Origin: Chryseobacterium sp. G0186
GTDB lineage: Bacteria; Bacteroidota; Bacteroidia; Flavobacteriales; Weeksellaceae
NCBI RefSeq assembly: GCF_003815675.1
Contig: NZ_CP033918.1
Coordinates: 4,774,001 to 4,838,000, forward strand
Length of the DNA: 64,000 nucleotides
Direction of reading: 5' to 3'
Program-made: the position numbers and the translations under genes
The notes under the pieces: model-generated
What the model saw: only the letters and a program-made list of their open reading frames with translations
Database searches by the model: none
Told to the model about the DNA's origin: nothing
In this document: positions 17,474 through 25,487 of the stretch, piece by piece
Numbering within the stretch: the stretch's first letter is position 1
Layout of the letters: each line of letters starts with the position of its first letter

Positions 17474-18184
17474 TTAATGATGATGGAAAAGGTGCATAAT
17501 CAGAGCCAGAGAAACTCCTAATACAACAAGTCCTATTTTAATCCAGTCAATATTATGATTTTTGTTACTTTCAAAAATAATGACCGATGAGATGTGAAGG
17601 AAGATTCCTCCTACAATAGCCAGAAAATAAGGCTGAAGATCGGGGTTGAAATAATTTCCTAGTAACATTCCCATTGGTGAAGCTAATGCAAAAAGAGCAA
17701 CAATCAAGAGAGAGGGATAAGATGATGAACTTTTTGACTCTCCTTTTCTATTGAATAAAAATGCTCCCAGAATAAATGAAATAGGAAGATTATGGAATAC
17801 AATTCCTAAAAGATAAGGAGATAGCTCATGTTCTTCATTGGCGAGAGGAATACCCTCAATAAATGCATGGATGAACAACCCTACCATTAAGGCTACGGGA
17901 AGAATATTATGCTCACCATGATGATGAAAGTGTCCATGCTCAAAACCTTTGGTCAGAGCCTCCAGGATCATTTGTAAAAGAACCCCTGCAATGACGAAGA
18001 TTCCAAGATTACTGCTTTCTGTGGAAGTATATACCTGAGGGAATACTTCATTCAAACAGATGGTAATCAGGAAACCAGCACTTAAAACCAGAAGATTTTT
18101 AGCCAGTTTTTCTTTTTTACCAAAATGTTTTCCCAGAAATACGCCTGTAATTACACTTAAAATCAGTAAAAGTACTGTTATCAT
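17474..18184 (-). CDS. ZIP family metal transporter
   Basis: 236 residues and about eight membrane helices. It moves zinc or other divalent metals into the cytoplasm. Seen: a His-rich loop (GFEHGHFHHHGEHN), the TM4 motif IHAFIEGIPLA and the TM5 motif FHNLPISFILGAF, which hold the intramembrane metal-binding His, Glu and Asn residues of ZIP proteins. The ATG overlaps the stop codon of the upstream methyltransferase by one base (TAATG), so translation is coupled. The link between a methyltransferase and a metal transporter is otherwise unexplained. Confidence 0.92.
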   Translation of the reverse strand: MITVLLLILSVITGVFLGKHFGKKEKLAKNLLVLSAGFLITICLNEVFPQVYTSTESSNLGIFVIAGVLLQMILEALTKGFEHGHFHHHGEHNILPVALMVGLFIHAFIEGIPLANEEHELSPYLLGIVFHNLPISFILGAFLFNRKGESKSSSSYPSLLIVALFALASPMGMLLGNYFNPDLQPYFLAIVGGIFLHISSVIIFESNKNHNIDWIKIGLVVLGVSLALIMHLFHHH

Positions 18185-18909
18185 TATTTTTTCTTAAATA
18201 AATTGATACAACGCGGGGAATTTCCTTTATTAAATTCATTCAGTTGATAATCTCCCCAGATTTTTATTCTTTCAAAACCACATTCTGAAGCGTATGCATG
18301 AATTGCTTCTAAGGTATGAAGCTTTACTTTTTCAAAAAAATGAAAAGGCTTACCATCTGTTTCAAATCGAATATCTTTGATCACATGTCTGCCTTCAATT
18401 TTTTTGAGAATCTTAAAATCAATATCACCACGAGTAACTGTAGTTTCAGGAACTATGGTATTTCTGACATATTCCTCATTCAGGTAATCCAAAACAAAAT
18501 AACCACCCGGTTTTAATGCGTTATAAACCGACTGGAAAACCTTTTTATCATCATTTTCATTATCAAAATACCCAAAACTTGTAAATAAATTGAAAACAGC
18601 ATCCATAGGATCAGCATCAATAGGGTTTCGCATATCGTGAACATCGAAAATCAAGGTTTGATTTTCATATTGTTTATCAGATTCAATGCTTTGTCTTGAA
18701 AGGTCCAAGCCCAGTACATCATAACCCAGTTTATTGAGAAAAACAGAATGTCTTCCCTTTCCACAGGCCAGATCTATGATCTTGGATTGAGGCGGAAGCT
18801 GAAGGTCCGCAGTCAATTTTGTAATGAAGTTTTCTGCTTCAGTATAGTCTCTGTTACTATAAAGCAAATGATAATAAGGGGTATCAAACCAAGATTCAAA
18901 CCATTCCAT
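18184..18909 (-). CDS. Class I SAM-dependent methyltransferase
   Basis: 241 residues. Motif I is IIDLACGKGRHSVFL (about 40-54) and the next strand ends VLGLDLS, the normal S-adenosylmethionine pocket of a Rossmann-fold methyltransferase. DAVFNLFTSFGYF and LKPGGYFVLDYLNE match motifs II and III. The acceptor is unknown. First gene of a coupled pair with the ZIP transporter. Its -7 box ends only four bases before the ATG, so the messenger may be leaderless. It diverges from the THUMP methyltransferase gene. Confidence 0.9.
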   Translation of the reverse strand: MEWFESWFDTPYYHLLYSNRDYTEAENFITKLTADLQLPPQSKIIDLACGKGRHSVFLNKLGYDVLGLDLSRQSIESDKQYENQTLIFDVHDMRNPIDADPMDAVFNLFTSFGYFDNENDDKKVFQSVYNALKPGGYFVLDYLNEEYVRNTIVPETTVTRGDIDFKILKKIEGRHVIKDIRFETDGKPFHFFEKVKLHTLEAIHAYASECGFERIKIWGDYQLNEFNKGNSPRCINLFKKK

Positions 18910-18913
18910 AATG

Positions 18914-18921
18914 CAAAAATA
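18914..18921 (-). promoter_or_regulatory. -7 element of the methyltransferase-ZIP operon
   Basis: On the minus strand TATTTTTG, with a possible TTTG -33 box at 18944-18947 (22-base spacing). It ends at 18914, four bases before the ATG at 18909. Confidence 0.55.
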
Positions 18922-18923
18922 AC

Positions 18924-18931
18924 TAAATTTG
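18924..18931 (+). promoter_or_regulatory. Divergent -7 element toward the THUMP methyltransferase
   Basis: TAAATTTG on the plus strand, two bases from the opposing -7 box at 18914-18921. It would give a leader of about 110 bases to 19048. No good -33 box, so moderate support only. Confidence 0.35.
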
Positions 18932-19047
18932 TGCGGTTAAAAGCAAAGTATTTTACAACATTAAGGGATTGAAAAATTCAATTGGTCAATGAGTTGGATA
19001 GCTAATCTTTTAATTATTAACACTTTAAATCTTTTAATCATTTAGTT

Positions 19048-20211
19048 ATGGATATAGAAAATCTACAAATACAGATAAAAACATTCTTCGGATTGGAGCA
19101 GATTCTGGCGGAAGAAATCAAAAAATTGGGCGGAAGAAATGTCGAAATTAAAAATAGAGCAGTAAATTGTGAGGGAGATCTTGGTTTTCTTTATAAGATC
19201 AATTACTCTGCAAGGACGGCACTAAAGATATTGATTCCGATTCACCAGTTCAAGGCTTTTAATCAACACCAGTTCTATGACAGACTATTCAAGTTTGAAT
19301 GGGATGAATTTATGGATGTTGACCAGTCTTTCTCTATTGATGCAACGGTGAATTCTGAAACGTTCAAACACTCTCAGTTTGTCACTTTAAAAATGAAAGA
19401 TGCGATTGTAGATTATTTTCAGAATAAATTCAGAAGACGTCCGAATGTAGAAACAAGAAATCCGGATATTAAGTTCCATCTTCATATTGACAGGGAGTTG
19501 GTGATGATTTCCATGGATTCTTCAGGAGATCCTTTATTCAAAAGAGGCTATAGAAAAGAACAGGGTGAAGCTCCTATCAACGAAGTGTTGGCAAGTGGAA
19601 TGCTTCAGCTTGCAGGTTGGGATGGAAAGGGGAACTTCCTTGATCCCATGTGTGGTTCCGGTACCTTGCTGATTGAAGCGGCAATGATTGCTATGGATCT
19701 TCCGGCTCAGATTTTCAGAAAGAGATTCGGATTTCAGAACTGGAAAAATTATGATGCTGATTTATTCTCAAAAATTAAAGAATTTAGAATCAACAGAGTC
19801 AGACAATTTGATGGGAAAATCGTAGGATACGACATTGATTCAAGAATGCTGAATGCTGCAAGGATAAATGTGGAAGCGGCAGAAATGGAAGATGTGATCG
19901 AGATCAGAAAACAAGACTTTTTTGAATCTAAAAAAGACCTTTTCCCTCTATTGATGGTGTTTAATCCACCTTATGATGAGAGAATTTCTATTAATGATGA
20001 TGATTTCTACAAGAAGATAGGAGATACCTTTAAAACTCACTATCCAAATACTCTTGCATGGTTAATTTCATCAGATCTGGAGGCTGTGAAGAAAATTGGT
20101 TTACGTCCGTCAAGAAAAATCAAGCTTTTCAACGGGAAACTGGAAACGAGATTCCTGCAATATGAAATGTATGAAGGGACGAAAAAAATACATAAATTAG
20201 AGGATAAGTAA
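19048..20211 (+). CDS. THUMP-domain RNA methyltransferase (RlmL/YpsC type)
   Basis: 387 residues. The N-terminal third holds a ferredoxin-like and THUMP RNA-binding region (residues about 1-160). The catalytic domain has motif I as DPMCGSGTLLIEAAMIA, a second SAM-contact strand VGYDIDSRML, and motif IV as NPPYDER, the signature of base N-methyltransferases of the COG0116 family. Members methylate guanine N2 in 23S rRNA; the precise target here is not proven. Start ATG at 19048. A possible 30-residue gene follows 16 bases downstream before the terminator. Confidence 0.93.
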   Translation: MDIENLQIQIKTFFGLEQILAEEIKKLGGRNVEIKNRAVNCEGDLGFLYKINYSARTALKILIPIHQFKAFNQHQFYDRLFKFEWDEFMDVDQSFSIDATVNSETFKHSQFVTLKMKDAIVDYFQNKFRRRPNVETRNPDIKFHLHIDRELVMISMDSSGDPLFKRGYRKEQGEAPINEVLASGMLQLAGWDGKGNFLDPMCGSGTLLIEAAMIAMDLPAQIFRKRFGFQNWKNYDADLFSKIKEFRINRVRQFDGKIVGYDIDSRMLNAARINVEAAEMEDVIEIRKQDFFESKKDLFPLLMVFNPPYDERISINDDDFYKKIGDTFKTHYPNTLAWLISSDLEAVKKIGLRPSRKIKLFNGKLETRFLQYEMYEGTKKIHKLEDK

Positions 20212-20227
20212 TTCTTAAACTAAAATA

Positions 20228-20320
20228 ATGTTCGGAAATTTTCTTGAGATTTTAGAGCTCATTTTTGAGGCATTGGGGCTTTTAAGTTCCAAATCAGATT
20301 CAGATAAAAAGTCTGAATAA
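20228..20320 (+). CDS. Possible 30-residue small protein
   Basis: A short frame ATG 20228 to TAA 20318-20320, coding MFGNFLEILELIFEALGLLS then a polar Ser/Lys/Asp tail ending KKSE. The first 20 residues can form one amphipathic or membrane-seeking helix with Glu at regular spacing, and the charged tail looks designed rather than random. It begins 16 bases after the methyltransferase stop, is preceded by an A-rich stretch (ACTAAAATA) as is usual for Bacteroidota translation starts, and is followed by a terminator hairpin. Unrecognised; it could be chance in an intergenic space. Confidence 0.45.
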   Translation: MFGNFLEILELIFEALGLLSSKSDSDKKSE

Positions 20321-20356
20321 TTGGGAAGAAATTTTACGGAAATTAAACTATTTTAT

Positions 20357-20398
20357 AAAAAAGGCAGAGTAGGATTCATTCTTATTTCTGTCTTTTTT
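20357..20398 (+). terminator. Terminator after the THUMP methyltransferase region
   Basis: AAAAAGGCAGA (ending 20368) pairs with TCTGTCTTTTT (from 20387) with one G-T wobble, around an 18-base loop, then a T-run. It lies past the small frame at 20228, so that frame would be within the transcript. The following stretch, 20400-20610, shows nothing I recognise. Confidence 0.6.
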
Positions 20399-20612
20399 AT
20401 TCTATTCGGATAAATAATAGTAAACCTCATTTTTTTGTGGTTTTAAATTTCTATAGCAAGATTAAGAGGTATCCGGGATGATGATTTTGTTTAAAATGTT
20501 ATATAATTTGGCTCAGAATTTCATTCAGAGGTAAAAGATCAAGGAAGTTCATACATGTTAGGAATAGAAAGAAATGAGCTTAGCTCACGCTTAACTTAAT
20601 TGTATAAATAAA

Positions 20613-20633
20613 AAGCTCCTTGAAAAGGAGCTT
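20613..20633 (-). terminator. Terminator of the fibre-like protein gene
   Basis: AAGCTCCTT (20613-20621) pairs perfectly with AAGGAGCTT (20625-20633), followed on the minus strand by TTTTATTTAT. Confidence 0.85.
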
Positions 20634-20656
20634 AAATTTTTTTGATAAACAAAAGT

Positions 20657-21589
20657 CTATAACGTAGTTTTTGTATACATCTGTACAGACATATAGCCTC
20701 TTCCCCAATTGAAGTTAGGATCAGTAGTAGACCACATATTGAATCGGATCGTATCTGATCCAACCGATGGTTCCAAATATCCATTTAAGGTATAGGTAAC
20801 ATTCACGGTAGCTGCAGTATTATTGACAACTGTGTCACCTACCGTGGCACTTATGGAAATCATCCTTGAAGAGGGACTCGTATTAGAAGGACTGCTGAAT
20901 AATGTTGATTTTCTTGATCCTGTAGGAAGTTCTGTTCCGTTTTTAAGAAACCTGATGCCGTAATACCCGCTAAGGTTATTATTTGAAGAAATTGTTCCAA
21001 GAGGAACGCTGTAGGTGGTTACTAATTTTGCCTGACTAAAAGCAGGTATCGTTACTGTTATGCTTAAGCCTAAACCCAGGTTGTTTATAGTGGTTCCTGC
21101 TGTTACAGCCTGATCTACAGGTGCAGATGCCACACTATCATAAAAGTTTTCGAACTTCCAGGCTGTTTTGTCATATTGTTGATAAGTGACCCATAAAGGA
21201 GCAGCAGGGGTACCTAAGTTAGTATAAAAACCTTCTCCCATGTTTGTGGTAATATTGGTATTGTAAACAATAAGCCCTTTTGCCGGGGAGGAAATGGTTG
21301 TTCCGTCATTAGGGGCAGTAAGAGTTACTCTGGGAATTAATAATCCTTTGTTTGTTGTATTGATTTGAAGTTTTGCCGAAGAATCCAAGGAAGTTGTTCC
21401 TATGCCAACATCCCCGGTAGCGGTTACTACCATATCGTTAGCTTGTTGGGGAATGGTAGGGGATGCTGAATTGTCTTTGGCTCCATCAATATGAAAAACC
21501 CCTAAAGGACTGTTGGTGTTAATACCAACTTGCGCACTTGTGGAACAGAAAATACATAAAAGTATTACAGGTAATAATTTAATTTTCAT
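20657..21589 (-). CDS. Secreted fibre-like protein, unknown function
   Basis: 310 residues from the ATG at 21587-21589, which opens a signal peptide (MKIKLLPVILLCIFCSTSAQ). A TTG at 21622 would add 11 residues across the promoter and is rejected. After cleavage comes VGINTNSPLGVFHIDG, then VGIGTTSLDSSAKLQIN and GLLIPRVTLTAP, a pattern common in Bacteroidota secreted proteins and reminiscent of phage tail-fibre or S74-peptidase collars. The C-terminal half is Thr/Ser-rich beta sequence with no recognised domain and no T9SS tail. The gene at 46545 has the same opening architecture. Function unknown. Confidence 0.8.
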   Translation of the reverse strand: MKIKLLPVILLCIFCSTSAQVGINTNSPLGVFHIDGAKDNSASPTIPQQANDMVVTATGDVGIGTTSLDSSAKLQINTTNKGLLIPRVTLTAPNDGTTISSPAKGLIVYNTNITTNMGEGFYTNLGTPAAPLWVTYQQYDKTAWKFENFYDSVASAPVDQAVTAGTTINNLGLGLSITVTIPAFSQAKLVTTYSVPLGTISSNNNLSGYYGIRFLKNGTELPTGSRKSTLFSSPSNTSPSSRMISISATVGDTVVNNTAATVNVTYTLNGYLEPSVGSDTIRFNMWSTTDPNFNWGRGYMSVQMYTKTTL

Positions 21590-21619
21590 GATTGAAGATT
21601 TTATGGTTTTACGTAAAAA

Positions 21620-21627
21620 CAAATATA
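21620..21627 (-). promoter_or_regulatory. -7 element of the fibre-like gene
   Basis: TATATTTG on the minus strand, 30 bases before the ATG at 21589. It supports that start over the upstream TTG. Confidence 0.5.
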
Positions 21628-21683
21628 TTATTTTTTTTGAAGAATATCACTATGGGAATTTTTTTGTAAATAATAAGGTAAAC

Positions 21684-21716
21684 TTTTGTGATTTATTTTA
21701 TGAATAGTTAATTTTG
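21684..21716 (+). promoter_or_regulatory. Promoter of the glycosyltransferase gene
   Basis: TTTTG (21684-21688) and TAATTTTG (21709-21716) are 20 bases apart. Transcription would begin about 21722, just before the TTG start at 21730, which supports that unusual start. Confidence 0.7.
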
Positions 21717-21729
21717 AAAAATTTTCAAT

Positions 21730-22734
21730 TTGAAGCCTACGATTTCCATTATTGTTGCCATTTACAACCGAAAGGATGAACTTTTCGAGTTGCTGACCTC
21801 TCTTACCTTACAGACAGATAAGGAGTTTGAAATCATTATCGTTGATGACGGTTCTCTTATTGATCTGAAGCCCACGATAAAGAATTTTGAAGAGATTCTG
21901 GAAATTAAGTATTTCAGAAAAGATAATTCCGGTCCGGGGCTTACGAGAAACTATGGGGCAAAAAGAGCAGCAAATGAATGGTTGGTATTTGTAGACAGTG
22001 ATGTCATTGTAGAGAAAGACTATATTGAAAATATTAAGAATGATATCCTGACCATTCCATGTGATGCATTTGGAGGAGCAGATAAGGCCCATAAAGGTTT
22101 TAATCTGATGCAAAAAGCAATTTCCTACTCTATGACTTCTGTATTTACAACAGGAGGAATCAGAGGAAGTAAAAAAGCGGTTTCAAAATTTCAGCCCAGA
22201 AGCTTTAATATGGGCGTGAAAAAAGCGGTTTTTGAAAAAGTAGGTGGATTCTCAGAGATGAGGATAGGAGAGGATCCTGATTTATCAATGACCCTTTGGG
22301 AAAATGGTTTTACTACTGCTTTTTTTGATGATATTGCTGTATACCATAAACGCAGAGTGGATTTTGGAAAATTCTCTAAGCAGGTTTATCAGTTTGGTTG
22401 TGCCAGACCGATTCTTAATCAAAGACATCCTAATTATGTGAAGCTTTCCTTTGCATTTCCTACCTTGTTTATGTTAGGCTATATCATGGGATTTTTTGAA
22501 TATTTCTTTTTAGGAAGAGGAATTATTCTTGCATTTTATGGCTTGTATACCTTTTTGGTATTATTTCATGCTATGCTATTAACCAAAAACATAAGTATTG
22601 CCGGAATGGCTGTGATTTCTACCTATATTCAGATGTTTTCTTACGGGTATGGATTCCTGAAATCATGGGTTCTTTTAAATGTTTTTAAAATGAAACCCGA
22701 AGAGGCATTTCCACATCATTATTATAAAAAGTAA
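21730..22734 (+). CDS. Glycosyltransferase family 2
   Basis: 334 residues from a TTG start. It transfers a sugar from a nucleotide donor to a surface-glycan or lipid acceptor. Seen: the GT-A opening TISIIVAIYNRKDEL, IIVDDGS, the DxD-type motif VFVDSDVIVE (metal and nucleotide site), and a catalytic-base region FSEMRIGEDPDLSMTLWENG (ED). Two or three membrane helices near the C-terminus (about 235-305) tether it to the inner membrane. There is no in-frame ATG between the upstream stop at 21715-21717 and this conserved first strand, so TTG is the likely start. No neighbouring glycan-cluster genes are visible. Confidence 0.92.
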   Translation: MKPTISIIVAIYNRKDELFELLTSLTLQTDKEFEIIIVDDGSLIDLKPTIKNFEEILEIKYFRKDNSGPGLTRNYGAKRAANEWLVFVDSDVIVEKDYIENIKNDILTIPCDAFGGADKAHKGFNLMQKAISYSMTSVFTTGGIRGSKKAVSKFQPRSFNMGVKKAVFEKVGGFSEMRIGEDPDLSMTLWENGFTTAFFDDIAVYHKRRVDFGKFSKQVYQFGCARPILNQRHPNYVKLSFAFPTLFMLGYIMGFFEYFFLGRGIILAFYGLYTFLVLFHAMLLTKNISIAGMAVISTYIQMFSYGYGFLKSWVLLNVFKMKPEEAFPHHYYKK

Positions 22735-22763
22735 CTCATTCTTTTTCATGTAGATTTATGATT

Positions 22764-23510
22764 GCGCTGAAATAATATCTGCGAAATTTGCTGAATCTGC
22801 ATGCTAAAAAACCTGCAAAGTTTTCCAGGTTTTGGCTTAAAGCCAATCGGATGATTTACCTTTTTTATGAACGGGCTAAAACCTGTTTCTATTGAATTTG
22901 TTTGTCTCGCAGATTTTGCGGATTGAGCAGATTCTATAGAGAATGATATTTTCCGTTTGTCATTCCGCAGGAATTTATACTATAATATTTGAAATAATTG
23001 TAATAAATGGCTATGGATTTCTTTGTGCTGAAATAATATCTGCGAAATTTGCTGAATCTGCGTGCTAAAAAACCTGCAAAGTTTTCTATGTTTTAGCTAA
23101 AGCCAATTGGATGATGTACCTTTTTTATGAACGGGCTAAAACCTGTTTCTATTGAATTTGTTTGTCTCGCAGATTTTGCGGATTGCGCAGATTCTATAGA
23201 GAATAATATTTTCCGTTTGTCATTCCAGAGGAATCTATACTAAGATATTTGAAATAATTGGCTGTGGATTTCTTTGCGCTGAAATAATGTCTGCGAAATT
23301 TGCTGAATCTGCGTGCTAAAAAACCTGCAAAGTTTTCTATGTTTTAGCTAAAGCCAATCGGGTGATTTACCTTTTTTATGAACGGGCTAAAGCCTGTTTC
23401 TATTGAATTTGTTTGTCTCGCAGATTTTGCGGATTGAGCAGGTTCTATAGAGAATAATATTTTCCGTTTGTCATTCCGCAGGAATCTATACTAAGATATT
23501 TGAAATAATA
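22764..23510 (+). repeat. Three tandem copies of a structured intergenic element
   Basis: The 860-base gap after the glycosyltransferase holds three direct copies of a 235-261 base unit (22764-23024, 23025-23275, 23276-23510), mostly identical. Each unit reads: an arm with CTGCGAAATTTGCTGAATCTG; a block with AAACCTGCAAAGTTTTC; a palindromic block (TTGGCTTAAAGCCAA in copy 1); a block with ACGGGCTAAAACCTGTTTC; an arm CGCAGATTTTGCGGATT that is the imperfect inverse of the first; and a tail CATTCCGCAGGAATCTATAC with its own small dyad. No coding frame, and no transposase nearby. Copies in the opposite orientation lie at 49473-49857 and 53650-53825. Confidence 0.9.
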
Positions 23511-23549
23511 TGAGGCTGGCGAATGATTTGCGCTTAAAAAATAAAATAC

Positions 23550-23583
23550 AAATCGGGCTGTCTCATTTGAGACAGCCCGATTT
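23550..23583 (-). terminator. Very strong terminator of the trans-sulfuration enzyme gene
   Basis: AAATCGGGCTGTCTC (23550-23564) pairs perfectly over 15 bases with GAGACAGCCCGATTT (23569-23583), with a T-rich stretch beyond on the minus strand. Confidence 0.92.
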
Positions 23584-23595
23584 TTTACAATAAAT

Positions 23596-24822
23596 TTAGG
23601 ATATAGAGATGTTTTCATGGTTAAGAACGCCTACTTTTAGCATGCATTCTTTCATCTTATGATAAGTTCGTTTGATATCGTGATCCAAACCAATGGAGAA
23701 TCTGATCAATCCATCAGAAATACCGATTGAAGCGCGTTCTTCCTCAGGAATCTCAGATGAAGTAGATTTTCCTGAACAGGAGAATAGGGTTTTATAAAAC
23801 CCAAGACTTACGGCAAGGTAACCCAGATTTTCTGTTTGCATCATTTCCATCAGCTCATTGGCTTTTTCGGTAGTTCCTGCGTCGAGGGTTAATAAACCTC
23901 CAAATCCGTATTCCTCATCAATCATGCTTTTCATTAGTTCATGATTTTTATGAGAGGGTAATCCTGGGTAAGAAACTTTTAAGCCGTCTTTCTCAAATCT
24001 TTCAGCAAGATACATCGCATTATGGCTGTGTTGTTTTATTCTAATATGAAGTGTTCTCAGGTTTTTCAGAATGCTTGAAGCTCTTAGACTGTCCATGGTA
24101 GGACCAAGTAGCATACAGGCTCCGGAGTTTACATTTTTAGTATCATCAATGAATGCCTGTGTTGCACAATATACACCACCTACCGTATCACTGCTTCCGT
24201 TGATGAATTTCGTTAAACTGTGAATAACAACGTCTGCTCCGAATAGTTGTGGGGAAATAGAAAGTGGTGAAAATGTATTGTCTACAATTAGCTTTAGATT
24301 GTGTTTTTTACAGATTTCTGAAAGTTTTCTAAGGTCTGCTACTTCAAGAAGAGGATTGCTTACACTTTCACAATAGATTACTTTCGTACTGGGAGTGATG
24401 GCATTTTCTATGAATTCAAAGTTATTGATATCCACAAAAGTAGTCGCTACATTGAATTGCGGTAAAAAGTTTTTAAGAAATGCATAGGTTCCCCCATAAA
24501 TTGTTCTGCTTGAAATGATATGGTCACCACTTTTGCATACCTGCATTAAAACGGAAGTAATGGCTCCCATTCCGGATGCAGTAACATTGGCAGACTCTGT
24601 ATTTTCCATTTTTGCCAGAGCTTGTGCCAGGTAAAGGTTCATCGGGGATGAATGTCTTGAATACAGGTAACATCCTTCAGCATTTCCTTCAAAGGTATCA
24701 AACATGGTCTTTGCAGAAAGAAATGTATAAGTAGAACTGTCCGAAATAGAAGGGTTTACTCCTCCGAATTCACCAAAATACTGTAGATCCTGGATCTCGT
24801 TGGCTGCGTTAAAGTTGTCCAT
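23596..24822 (-). CDS. Cys/Met metabolism PLP enzyme (methionine gamma-lyase-like)
   Basis: 408 residues of the trans-sulfuration family, which cleave or form C-S bonds using pyridoxal phosphate. Seen: the cofactor lysine motif HSLTKFINGSSDTVGG, the phosphate-binding YLYSRHSSPMN (YxR) segment, ASGMGAITSVLMQ and the aspartate in LIVDNTFSPL. These fit methionine gamma-lyase, cystathionine gamma-lyase or cystathionine gamma-synthase; I favour methionine gamma-lyase because it is divergent from an Lrp/AsnC regulator and no biosynthetic partner is near. The product assignment within the family is uncertain. Confidence 0.88.
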   Translation of the reverse strand: MDNFNAANEIQDLQYFGEFGGVNPSISDSSTYTFLSAKTMFDTFEGNAEGCYLYSRHSSPMNLYLAQALAKMENTESANVTASGMGAITSVLMQVCKSGDHIISSRTIYGGTYAFLKNFLPQFNVATTFVDINNFEFIENAITPSTKVIYCESVSNPLLEVADLRKLSEICKKHNLKLIVDNTFSPLSISPQLFGADVVIHSLTKFINGSSDTVGGVYCATQAFIDDTKNVNSGACMLLGPTMDSLRASSILKNLRTLHIRIKQHSHNAMYLAERFEKDGLKVSYPGLPSHKNHELMKSMIDEEYGFGGLLTLDAGTTEKANELMEMMQTENLGYLAVSLGFYKTLFSCSGKSTSSEIPEEERASIGISDGLIRFSIGLDHDIKRTYHKMKECMLKVGVLNHENISIS

Positions 24823-24878
24823 AAGTATTGTTTTTATTTTATCGGCCTAATTTGCGTTATTTTCCTAATTATTACAAC

Positions 24879-24894
24879 ATAAATTTGAATTTAT
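24879..24894 (+). promoter_or_regulatory. Palindrome with -7 element in the divergent regulator region
   Basis: ATAAATT TG AATTTAT is a perfect 16-base dyad that includes TAAATTTG (24880-24887), a -7 consensus match. It lies between the trans-sulfuration gene and the regulator gene. AT-rich dyads of this kind suit an Lrp/AsnC regulator, but AT-rich chance palindromes are common here. Confidence 0.35.
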
Positions 24895-24979
24895 AGAATA
24901 TAAAACTGGCAAATGTTGTTTATTTAGAAAATATAATTGTTATCTTAGGGGATATTAAAATTCCACCAAAAATTTATCT

Positions 24980-25438
24980 ATGGAACTTGATGAAACTGAT
25001 AAAAAACTGCTGCTGTTCTTACAGGAAGACTGTAAGCAAACCACCAAAGAGCTGTCTGGTAAGTTGGGATTATCGGTTACAGCTATTTATGAACGAATAA
25101 AGAAACTGGAAAATGCCGGCGTTATTTCAAAATATGTTGCCTTGTTGGATAGAAATAAAGTGAAACGAAACTTTATTGTTTTATGTCATGTGAAATTAAC
25201 ACAACATAAAAAAGAGTTTGTGCTTCAGTTTGAAAAGGAGGTGATGAATCTTCAGGAGGTTACAGAATGCTTTCACGTAAGCGGAGATTATGACTATATC
25301 CTGAAAATAGGTGTGAAGGACATTGAGGATTACCGAAGTTTTATGCTGACAAAGCTTACGACGCTTCAGCACATCGCAAGCACCCACAGTTCATTTATGA
25401 TCTCCGAAGTGAAGAATACGACTGCGATTGTTTTGTAA
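24980..25438 (+). CDS. Lrp/AsnC family transcriptional regulator
   Basis: 152 residues, standard length. An N-terminal helix-turn-helix (ELDETDKKLLLFLQEDCKQTTKELSGKLGLSVTAIYERIKKLE region, residues 2-45) is followed by the ligand-binding RAM domain with VTECFHVSGDYDYILKIGVKDIEDY, where the Gly-Asp loop binds the effector amino acid. Such proteins form octamers that wrap DNA and respond to an amino acid. The divergent neighbour handles sulfur amino acids, so that gene is the probable target; methionine or a related compound would be the natural effector (inference). Confidence 0.93.
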   Translation: MELDETDKKLLLFLQEDCKQTTKELSGKLGLSVTAIYERIKKLENAGVISKYVALLDRNKVKRNFIVLCHVKLTQHKKEFVLQFEKEVMNLQEVTECFHVSGDYDYILKIGVKDIEDYRSFMLTKLTTLQHIASTHSSFMISEVKNTTAIVL

Positions 25439-25487
25439 AGATTAGAAGTTAGAAGTTGGACTTCTGTCAATCATCTATCATTCATTA

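Noticed and set aside
22764..23510. CRISPR array
   Set aside because: Repeat units are about 250 bases with no short repeat-spacer pattern and no cas genes.
22735..23595. Insertion sequence or prophage remnant
   Set aside because: No transposase or integrase frame, clear terminal repeats of IS type or target duplication could be seen.
24823..24979. SAM or other methionine riboswitch ahead of the trans-sulfuration gene
   Set aside because: No conserved riboswitch core could be recognised in either direction; only an AT-rich dyad.
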